Positions 52,333 to 58,087 of a stretch of DNA of 64,000 nucleotides are shown piece after piece. The translations under genes were made by a program, and so were the position numbers. The DNA is taken from positions 1-64,000 of IMG/VR virus record IMGVR_UViG_3300042474_001185; one strand, 5' to 3'. The stretch is from a virus. Each line of letters begins with the position of its first letter. The stretch's first letter is position 1. The notes beneath the pieces are model-generated. The model was not told the origin of the DNA, did not search any database, and worked only from the letters and a program-made list of their open reading frames with translations.

Positions 52333-52525
52333 GAGACATATAGCTAAGACCATCTCATATCGTATTTTAAGTACGCTTATAGGGTTTTGTATAATGTGGT
52401 GGGTAAGTGGTTCAATCAAAGTTGGAGCGGCATTTGGGGTAGCAGAATTGATTTATAAACCCATCCAATACTACATTCACGAAAGAATTTGGTATAAGTG
52501 GATAAAATATGGATTGAAAAAATAA
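52316..52525 (+). CDS. DUF2061 membrane protein
   Basis: This 69-residue protein starts with a basic stretch (QRKRHIAKTISYRIL) followed by two hydrophobic segments (STLIGFCIMWWVSG and VGAAFGVAELIYKPIQYYIHERIWY). The T-I-S-Y-R and HERxW blocks match DUF2061. In Bacteroidota, DUF2061 genes are, as I recall, often found beside sulfate-activation genes such as cysC and cysD, which fits this place after APS kinase. The molecular role is unknown. Confidence 0.8.
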   Translation: MVVQRKRHIAKTISYRILSTLIGFCIMWWVSGSIKVGAAFGVAELIYKPIQYYIHERIWYKWIKYGLKK

Positions 52526-52570
52526 AATTGATATACTTATATGTAGAAATACAAAATAGTATATCAATTT
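52525..52570 (+). promoter_or_regulatory. Perfect 13-bp inverted repeat upstream of HTH-HNH gene
   Basis: AAATTGATATACT (52525-52537) and AGTATATCAATTT (52558-52570) are exact reverse complements separated by 20 bases. An ATACTTATA motif (52533-52541) overlaps the left arm. The right arm ends 6 bases before the ATG at 52577. It may be an operator, or an mRNA hairpin controlling translation. Confidence 0.65.
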
Positions 52571-52576
52571 AGTTAT

Positions 52577-53137
52577 ATGGAAGATGAAGAAGTAAAAGGG
52601 TTTCCTAATTTTGACCCAACGAAAGATTTATCATTAGCACCTCAAAAGAGAACAAAGAGAGGATTGGGTGCTAGACCTTTATTAGAAAGTGAAATAAAGG
52701 CTATACAAAAGAAAGCCCGTTCAGCGGCTGAAGCAGCAAGATTATTAGGTGTATCGTACAACACATACAAAAAGTACGCAAGAGAATATAAAGTATTTGA
52801 TGATTTAAAGAATCCATCTGGTATTGGTATTCGTAAAGGTACTCAAACTAGTGGTGGATTCCATGCATTGGATGATGTATTAAATGGAAAATATCCGAAT
52901 TACCCAGTTTGGAAATTAAAAAAGAGATTATTACTTAATTCATATATGGAAGAAAAGTGTAATAATTGTGGATTTTGTGAAAGGAGGGTAACAGACCATA
53001 GAGTTCCATTGATTTTGGACTTTTTGGATGGAAATCGTAAGAATTTCGCATATGAAAACCTTAGAATGTTATGTTTTAACTGTTCGTTCCTAATAAATGG
53101 AAATCTTACAGGTCCTAGAAAAGAATATGAGTATTAA
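52577..53137 (+). CDS. HTH protein with HNH-type zinc-bound nuclease-like domain
   Basis: This 186-residue protein has an HTH in the middle (AIQKKARSAAEAARLLGVSYNTYKKYARE, residues about 45-72). A C-terminal domain has CNNCGFCERRVTDHRVPLIL followed by ENLRMLCFNCSF. The D-H (first HNH His), the following N and the two C-x-x-C pairs are the layout of HNH nucleases with a structural zinc. The usual third His is not obvious, so activity is uncertain. It could be a free-standing homing-type endonuclease or a regulator derived from one. A perfect inverted repeat precedes it. Confidence 0.75.
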   Translation: MEDEEVKGFPNFDPTKDLSLAPQKRTKRGLGARPLLESEIKAIQKKARSAAEAARLLGVSYNTYKKYAREYKVFDDLKNPSGIGIRKGTQTSGGFHALDDVLNGKYPNYPVWKLKKRLLLNSYMEEKCNNCGFCERRVTDHRVPLILDFLDGNRKNFAYENLRMLCFNCSFLINGNLTGPRKEYEY

Positions 53138-53169
53138 TTTGGTAGATTCAGAAAATTATCGTATATTTA
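53138..53169 (+). promoter_or_regulatory. Bacteroidota-type promoter for the 53197 gene
   Basis: TTTG at 53138-53141 and TATATTTA at 53162-53169 are 20 bases apart. The core starts right after the previous stop, and the context (TTTGGTAGATTCAG, ATCGTATATTTAC) matches the other promoters. Confidence 0.75.
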
Positions 53170-53196
53170 CATAAATCAAATTTAAAACAATAAATT

Positions 53197-53418
53197 ATGG
53201 CAAAGTATTTTGAAGTTACAGTGACCGTTCAACACGAAGTAGATGGCGGCAAAGGTGGTACAAAAATTAAGAAAGTAAAAGAAAGTTATTTAGTAGATGC
53301 TATGACCGTTACGGAAGCAGAAGCTAGAGTAGTTAAAGAATTCGAATCAGCAGGTGTAAGCTTAGAGTATGAAGTATCAGCTGCAAGAGAATCTAAAATC
53401 TTACAAGTAATTCAATAA
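53197..53418 (+). CDS. DUF4494-like small protein
   Basis: This 73-residue protein has KYFEVTVTVQHEVDGG, KKVKESYLVDAMTVTEAEARVVKEF. The order (strand, loop, strand, YLVDA, then T-E-A-E-A) is that of DUF4494, a family seen in Bacteroidota and their phages. Function is unknown. It is coupled by a one-base overlap to the following gene and has its own promoter, suggesting strong or early expression. Confidence 0.72.
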   Translation: MAKYFEVTVTVQHEVDGGKGGTKIKKVKESYLVDAMTVTEAEARVVKEFESAGVSLEYEVSAARESKILQVIQ

Positions 53419-53675
53419 TGGGAATCGAAACAAAAATCGAAGAAGTTAAAGAAGTAATAATGAAAAGAGTTCCACCGGGTGATAGATGGTCACCTGTGGA
53501 TTCTCCTTCTGTTACTTTGGATAGTTTGACTGATGCATTGGAATATCATTTCCAAAACACAGGCCAAACTGAATTTTTCTTGTCTGCTAGAAAGGGTACT
53601 GTAGAGGTTATCCACAAACAAGAAGTTAAATTTGAGAAACCTGTTAAAAGGTATTCTCTATATGATGAGGATTAA
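53418..53675 (+). CDS. Hypothetical 85-residue protein
   Basis: This small protein has KEVIMKRVPPGDRWSPVDSP and a helix (TLDSLTDALEYHF), then FFLSARKGTVEVIHK. No family is recognised. It overlaps the DUF4494-like stop by one base and is in the same transcript. Confidence 0.6.
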   Translation: MGIETKIEEVKEVIMKRVPPGDRWSPVDSPSVTLDSLTDALEYHFQNTGQTEFFLSARKGTVEVIHKQEVKFEKPVKRYSLYDED

Positions 53676-53681
53676 AAATCG

Positions 53682-53717
53682 TTATGTTTACTAAAAAACA
53701 TAATACTTATATAAATA
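53682..53717 (+). promoter_or_regulatory. Small hairpin followed by late-type promoter motif
   Basis: TTATGTTT (53682-53689) pairs with AAACATAA (53696-53703). ATACTTATA (53703-53711) and TATAAATA (53710-53717) follow. The hairpin may end the upstream transcript, with the motifs starting the next; no T tract follows the stem, so the terminator role is weak. Confidence 0.35.
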
Positions 53718-53736
53718 ACATAAAAAACAAACAATT

Positions 53737-53988
53737 ATGAGTACATTCGCTATCGTAGTATTGGTTATCGCAATCGGTGCCGTTGCTACATTTATCGCTA
53801 TGAAAAAGGGTACAATCGCAGACGCAAACAACAACAACATTCCAGATGCAATTGAAGAAAAAGTTGCTGAAGTAAAAGAAGTTGCTAAGAAAGTAAAAGC
53901 AGTTGCTGAAAAAGCTACTAAAGTTGCAAAGACCGTTGTAGTAGAAAAGAAAGCTACAAAGAAGCCAGCAGCTAAGAAAACAAAATAG
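53737..53988 (+). CDS. Single-span membrane protein with Ala/Lys-rich tail
   Basis: This 83-residue protein has an N-terminal transmembrane helix (FAIVVLVIAIGAVATFIAM). A short Asp/Asn-rich motif follows (ADANNNNIPDAIEE, resembling Ca-binding thrombospondin type 3 loops), then a long Lys/Ala helix with a histone-H1-like end (KKATKKPAAKKTK). Such a protein could link membrane and DNA, but this is only inferred from composition. No family is known to me. Confidence 0.65.
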   Translation: MSTFAIVVLVIAIGAVATFIAMKKGTIADANNNNIPDAIEEKVAEVKEVAKKVKAVAEKATKVAKTVVVEKKATKKPAAKKTK

Positions 53989-54045
53989 TATAGAAATATA
54001 CGTCAATATGTTACGTTACACTTTACAACAAAAATGTAACAACAA

Positions 54046-54174
54046 ATGGCAAAGTCAGTAGGTTCAGCAAACAAAGTATCTTTCGGTAAAAGAAAGACTG
54101 GAAAGATTAATGGTAGAAAATCATACGGCCCTAAATCACAAGCACCTAAGAGGTACAAAGGACAGGGGAAGTAA
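54046..54174 (+). CDS. Very small basic protein
   Basis: This short frame encodes 42 residues (MAKSVGSANKVSFGKRKTGK at the start, ending KRYKGQGK). It is very rich in Lys, Gly and Ser and has no acidic residue, suggesting nucleic-acid binding. It lies between the Ala/Lys-rich membrane protein and the DUF454-like gene, in the same orientation, and fills the gap well. Confidence 0.6.
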   Translation: MAKSVGSANKVSFGKRKTGKINGRKSYGPKSQAPKRYKGQGK

Positions 54175-54190
54175 TTAAAATAAAGAAGTT

Positions 54191-54601
54191 ATGAAAATTT
54201 GGTTATGGAGATTACTCGGACTATTGTTCGTAGGTTGCGCATACATCGGAGCTATTGTTCCTGGCGTACCTATGACAACATTTGTAATCTTAGCAGCATG
54301 GGCATTCGCTAAGAGTTCACCAAAGTTAAATCATTGGTTGCATACTCACCCAACATTCTCACCATATCTTATTAGATGGGAGGAAAAAAGCATTTATCCA
54401 ACGAAAGTTAAATGGATAATGGCTATTACTATGGTTGTAAGTTATTCCATTTTACTATTCACATTACATAAACCAGCAGCACTTATTGGTATTGGTTGCT
54501 TTATGTTATTTTGGGTAGTATGGGCTTGGAGATATCCGGGTTCAGAAGAAGAATATGAGCGTAGAAAGAAAGCTGGAGAGAAAATTGGTTGGACAAAATA
54601 G
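54191..54601 (+). CDS. DUF454 (YbaN-like) membrane protein
   Basis: This 136-residue protein has three or four hydrophobic segments. LWRLLGLLFVGCAYIGAIVPGVPMTTF is first, and WAFAKSSPKLNHWLHTHPTFSPYLIRWEE follows. Later come IMAITMVVSYSILLF and AALIGIGCFMLFWVVWAW. The P-G-V-P-M-T-T and S-S-P-K-L-x-x-W-L-x-x-H blocks match the DUF454/YbaN family of inner-membrane proteins. Its role is unknown. An AAGTT ATG start context is the same as in neighbouring genes. Confidence 0.85.
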   Translation: MKIWLWRLLGLLFVGCAYIGAIVPGVPMTTFVILAAWAFAKSSPKLNHWLHTHPTFSPYLIRWEEKSIYPTKVKWIMAITMVVSYSILLFTLHKPAALIGIGCFMLFWVVWAWRYPGSEEEYERRKKAGEKIGWTK

Positions 54602-54612
54602 TTTAATCTAAT

Positions 54613-55380
54613 ATGGAAGATGTTACACTTATCATTCAAGGAAGATTGACACAAGAAACATATGATTTTTATCTAAAGACTTGTACCAATTTTCCTGTTC
54701 TTATTTCCACATGGGTGGATTGTAAAATAGATTTCTCTAGTTTACCACCTAATTTTTTAGTAATATTATCACAAATTCCTGAAGAGCCTGGTGCTCAAAA
54801 TTTTCATTATCAAACTGTTTCTACTTTAACTGCATTAGAAAGAATAAAAACAAAGTATGCAATTAAAGTGAGAGGTGATGAATTTTATTCAAATTTGCAA
54901 TATATTCATAATGTATTAAGAGTAGATCCCGATAAAATACATTCTGCTCCGGTATTTTTTAGAGCGTGGCAGTACTCGGAATATCATATATCAGACCATG
55001 TTATAGCTGGTACAACTGAAAATCTATTGATTATGTTTAGAGCATGTAAGCACAACTTTGATACTGGTAAGATGAATGTTTCAAAATGGAAAATTGATGG
55101 AAACTTTCATAAATACGTTACAACTCATGCACCCGAAGAACGAATAACTAAATCTTATTTAGATGCTAAAGCTCCTGATAAGTTTGAAAGAGTTGATGGT
55201 AGAATATTAATGAAAGAATATTTTGATATATTAGATTTAAATTTATTAAAACCATACAAAGTAAAAGCAAATTTATTTAGAGTAGAATGGTATGATAACT
55301 TCCTTCCAGAAGCAAATTATAGTATATCAACCATAGACCAATTATTTAGTGATGACCCATATAAAATACCAAACCAATGA
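54613..55380 (+). CDS. WavE-like glycosyltransferase
   Basis: This 255-residue protein begins VTLIIQGRLTQETYDFYL, with FPVLISTWVDC and NFHYQTVSTLTALERIKTKYAIKVRGDEF, the acidic R-G-D-E site. The order is that of WavE-type LPS glycosyltransferases (IIQG, STW, QxxS, KxRxDE). Donor and acceptor are unknown. It overlaps the next gene by four bases (ATGA). Confidence 0.75.
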   Translation: MEDVTLIIQGRLTQETYDFYLKTCTNFPVLISTWVDCKIDFSSLPPNFLVILSQIPEEPGAQNFHYQTVSTLTALERIKTKYAIKVRGDEFYSNLQYIHNVLRVDPDKIHSAPVFFRAWQYSEYHISDHVIAGTTENLLIMFRACKHNFDTGKMNVSKWKIDGNFHKYVTTHAPEERITKSYLDAKAPDKFERVDGRILMKEYFDILDLNLLKPYKVKANLFRVEWYDNFLPEANYSISTIDQLFSDDPYKIPNQ

Positions 55381-55802
55381 TACTAATATCGCATAGAGGA
55401 AACATAGATGGTAAAATACCTGAATACGAAAACAATCCAAATTATATACAAGCTGCATTAGAGTTAGGTTACGATGTAGAAGTTGATGTATGGTTTGTTG
55501 ATGGTAAGTTTATGTTAGGACATGATGAACCGCAATACGAAACTGATTATAAGTTTTTGATGAACGAAAAGTTATGGTGTCATGCTAAACACTTGGATGC
55601 ATTGTTTGAAATGAAAAAATATGCAATTCATTACTTTTGGCATGAAACTGATACCGTAGCACTTACATCTAAAAATTATGTTTGGGCATATCCTGGTAAG
55701 CAACCAATCAAAGGAAGTATAGCTTGTATGCCTGAATTGGAAAATGATAATGTACTACTTTGTAAAGGTATTTGTTCTGATTATATAAAAAGGTATAGGT
55801 AA
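55377..55802 (+). CDS. GDPD-like (PI-PLC fold) protein, short
   Basis: This 141-residue protein starts MILISHRGNIDGK, with YDVEVDVWFVDGKFMLGHDEPQYE. The H-R-G, E-x-D and H-D residues match the active site of glycerophosphodiester phosphodiesterases (H-R, E-x-D, H). The family normally has 230-300 residues, so the second half of the barrel is missing or much reduced. It might trim phosphodiester-linked glycan groups, but its shortness leaves activity uncertain. Confidence 0.72.
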   Translation: MILISHRGNIDGKIPEYENNPNYIQAALELGYDVEVDVWFVDGKFMLGHDEPQYETDYKFLMNEKLWCHAKHLDALFEMKKYAIHYFWHETDTVALTSKNYVWAYPGKQPIKGSIACMPELENDNVLLCKGICSDYIKRYR

Positions 55803-56204
55803 ATGAATATATATCCTCCAGCTAAAGTTTATATAGCAAAAAGTAGTGTTCATGGCTGGGGTGTTTTTGCCAAAGAAATAATCTATGAAGGGGAGGTAAT
55901 AGAAGAAACCCCGTTATTAGACCTAAAGATTGAGAAAGGGTCACCATCATCGGTTTTATTAGATTATAGATTCAATTGGCCGCAAGGAAGTGGTAACAAT
56001 TGGGAAAAACAAGTTATACCTTGGGGATATGGTTGTTTATATAATCATTCCAACGAAGCTAATGCATATTGGCGCTCAAATTTGGAAAATGAAACTTTTG
56101 AATTTGTAGCAAATAGAGATATAGAAATTGATGACGAAATATTTACCTATTATGGTGGTGTTGAGTATTGGGAAGATGGTAGAACTAAAACAAATGTAGT
56201 ATAA
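55803..56204 (+). CDS. SET-domain protein
   Basis: This 133-residue protein has KVYIAKSSVHGWGVFAKEII, GEVIEETPLLDL, YGCLYNHSNEANAYW (the N-H-S SAM site) and NRDIEIDDEIFTYYGG (the ELTxxYG-type block). These are all SET-domain motifs, so it probably methylates lysine in a protein. The substrate is unknown; phage basic proteins or host proteins are candidates. It is one base away from the previous gene and overlaps the next by one base. Confidence 0.9.
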   Translation: MNIYPPAKVYIAKSSVHGWGVFAKEIIYEGEVIEETPLLDLKIEKGSPSSVLLDYRFNWPQGSGNNWEKQVIPWGYGCLYNHSNEANAYWRSNLENETFEFVANRDIEIDDEIFTYYGGVEYWEDGRTKTNVV

Positions 56205-57016
56205 TGAAAATAGCACTTTGTTTTTCTGGATTTATTAGAGATTTAGATGAAACTAAAAACTTTTGGACAGAACTTATAGAAAAACATAAGATAGATGTGT
56301 ATGCCTCTTTTTGGGATACTGAAAAACCTGAATTGAATGATACTATAAACAATTTCTTAACAATATATACTCCTAAAAAATATGAAGTTGAGAATTATAA
56401 AATATTCAAAGAAACAACGCAAGATTTTGCTTCAATGAATATAGCATCTCCACAAAACTTACTTCCACATTTACAAGATACCTCAAAAGCATTTGGGCAA
56501 CTATCAATGTATTATAAAGTTTGGAAATGTAATATGCTTACTAAGCAATTGGGTATAGAGTATGATTTAGTTATAAGAGCTAGAACCGATGTTATTTTAG
56601 ATGAGCATTTTGAAATAGTTGAAAATGATATGTTAAATATACCAATGGGATGGATGAGTTGTTTTTCATATCCGCACTCCGATGGTATAAATGATTGCTT
56701 TGCATACGGAAGACCAAAGATAATGGATTATTATAGTTTTATATATCTTAGAATGATGGAATATCTAAATGTAGGACATTATGTATTCCCACCAGAACAT
56801 TTCTTAGCTGTACATTTTAGTAAGATTCATATTCAAATGAGATACTTTCCAAACTATATGATAATAACAAGAATATCAAAAGGTACACCACATGATGTTT
56901 ACAATTCTTTTATAACAAAACCATACGAAGATATAAGATGGAGTGATTGGAATGATTTTATTCCGGATGAAAGGTGGACATTTAAGAAATCAATAAAAGA
57001 TGATTTTATCGTTTAA
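56204..57016 (+). CDS. Glycosyltransferase-like protein
   Basis: This 270-residue protein starts IALCFSGFIRDLDETKNFW, has SKAFGQLSMYYKVWKCNML and LVIRARTDVILDEHF, where R-x-R-x-D probably forms the donor site. Proteins with this A-L-x-x-S-G-x-x-R start occur in LPS and capsule clusters. The fold is likely GT-A, but no family is assigned. It is coupled to the SET gene by a one-base overlap. Confidence 0.65.
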   Translation: MKIALCFSGFIRDLDETKNFWTELIEKHKIDVYASFWDTEKPELNDTINNFLTIYTPKKYEVENYKIFKETTQDFASMNIASPQNLLPHLQDTSKAFGQLSMYYKVWKCNMLTKQLGIEYDLVIRARTDVILDEHFEIVENDMLNIPMGWMSCFSYPHSDGINDCFAYGRPKIMDYYSFIYLRMMEYLNVGHYVFPPEHFLAVHFSKIHIQMRYFPNYMIITRISKGTPHDVYNSFITKPYEDIRWSDWNDFIPDERWTFKKSIKDDFIV

Positions 57017-57052
57017 ATGTATAATGTTATATTTAATAAAAAATAAAGCATT

Positions 57053-57220
57053 ATGAATGTAGAAAACAAAATCAAAGACATTATAGATATGTTAGAAGAT
57101 GCTATCTCATTTGAAGATTGGAATAGAGTTGAGGAAGCACAAAAAGAACTAACATTTATATATGAAGAAATGCAATCATCATTTCCTCTAGATGAGTGGG
57201 ATGAGAATGATATAGATTAA
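57053..57220 (+). CDS. Small acidic helical protein
   Basis: This short frame encodes 55 residues, MNVENKIKDIIDMLEDAISF at the start, with an acidic C terminus (LDEWDENDID). It is probably one or two helices. No family is recognised. It fits neatly between the 56204 gene and the sulfotransferase-like gene, starting 36 bases after the former. Confidence 0.6.
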   Translation: MNVENKIKDIIDMLEDAISFEDWNRVEEAQKELTFIYEEMQSSFPLDEWDENDID

Positions 57221-57227
57221 TAAAAAT

Positions 57228-57947
57228 ATGGTAAAAAAAATACTGGTTACGGGATTCCCCCATAGTGGGACTACTATACTTCGTGCTAAAATTGGAGAAT
57301 GTAAAAACATATATGAGGCTCAATATGAATGTGTAGACCCACCAAACTTCTACCCAGCTATGCCATATGATTTTTATGTATGGAAGCATCCTTTTTTGGA
57401 TACGCCATTTAGAAATCATACGTTTGCAATAAAGCCTGACAGTAAATACGTTGATACAATTGTTATTCCAATTATTAGAAATCCTTGGAATATATTTTCA
57501 TCCTTACATAAGAGAGGTACACAAAGTGGAGAATTTTCAATATATGATAGTAGACAGGGACATTCTTTACCTTGGTATGAAAATACATGCGAAGTTATAT
57601 TTGATGCATTTCAAAAAAATTATAAAGATGTATATCCAATAAAATACGAAGAAATGTTTGATAATAATTTTGAAAAGCTTAGAAATATTTTTGATAGTAT
57701 TGGATTGGAATATGATGATGATATATTTGAAAAAAGAACCAAAGAATTTAGTCATGGTGATGCTATGTATGTAGAAGATTATGATAAAAACGGAAAGTAT
57801 GATGGTGGTTTGAGAGCTTGGCAAATAAACCAACCTTTTAAAAATATGAATGGAGATATTAATTTACCCGATGATTTTTCTCAAATGTTAGCAAATTCAC
57901 CAAGCATTCAAAAATTAGGGTATTCGGACCCTCGTATAACTGATTGA
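57228..57947 (+). CDS. Sulfotransferase-like protein
   Basis: This 239-residue protein begins KKILVTGFPHSGTTILRAKI, where G-x-P-x-S-G-T-T is the 5-prime-phosphosulfate loop of PAPS-dependent sulfotransferases. The 3-prime-phosphate site follows in IPIIRNPWNIFSSLHKRG (R-x-P-x-x-x-x-x-S). YPIKYEEMFDNNFEKLRNIFDSIGL is the usual C-terminal block of the family. It would transfer sulfate from PAPS to a sugar or protein hydroxyl. The APS kinase at 51498 would make the donor. The stop codon overlaps a regulatory repeat. Confidence 0.82.
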   Translation: MVKKILVTGFPHSGTTILRAKIGECKNIYEAQYECVDPPNFYPAMPYDFYVWKHPFLDTPFRNHTFAIKPDSKYVDTIVIPIIRNPWNIFSSLHKRGTQSGEFSIYDSRQGHSLPWYENTCEVIFDAFQKNYKDVYPIKYEEMFDNNFEKLRNIFDSIGLEYDDDIFEKRTKEFSHGDAMYVEDYDKNGKYDGGLRAWQINQPFKNMNGDINLPDDFSQMLANSPSIQKLGYSDPRITD

Positions 57948-57963
57948 TTTTCAATAGGTTAGA
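57943..57963 (+). repeat. TTGA-TCAA intergenic element (57.9 kb)
   Basis: ATTGATTTTCAATAGGTTAGA overlaps the stop of the sulfotransferase-like gene and matches the element at 3333 (ATTGATAATCAATGGGTTAGA) at nearly all positions. Confidence 0.6.
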
Positions 57964-57993
57964 CATATAATAAAAAAATATATCTGTAAAGCG

Positions 57994-58012
57994 TTGATTC
58001 TCAAGAAACAAT
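57994..58012 (+). repeat. TTGA-TCAA intergenic element (58.0 kb)
   Basis: TTGATTCTCAAGAAACAAT differs at one position from TTGATTCTCAATAAACAAT at 60377-60395. It lies 13 bases before the promoter at 58026. Confidence 0.6.
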
Positions 58013-58025
58013 TTTTGGGATAAAA

Positions 58026-58057
58026 TTTGGTAGTCTCAAATAATTGTTGTATATTTA
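58026..58057 (+). promoter_or_regulatory. Bacteroidota-type promoter for the VWA gene
   Basis: TTTG at 58026-58029 and TATATTTA at 58050-58057 are 20 bases apart. Two TTGA-TCAA elements lie just upstream and may regulate it. Confidence 0.75.
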
Positions 58058-58087
58058 CATATAATTAATTCACAAAAACCCCTTTAT

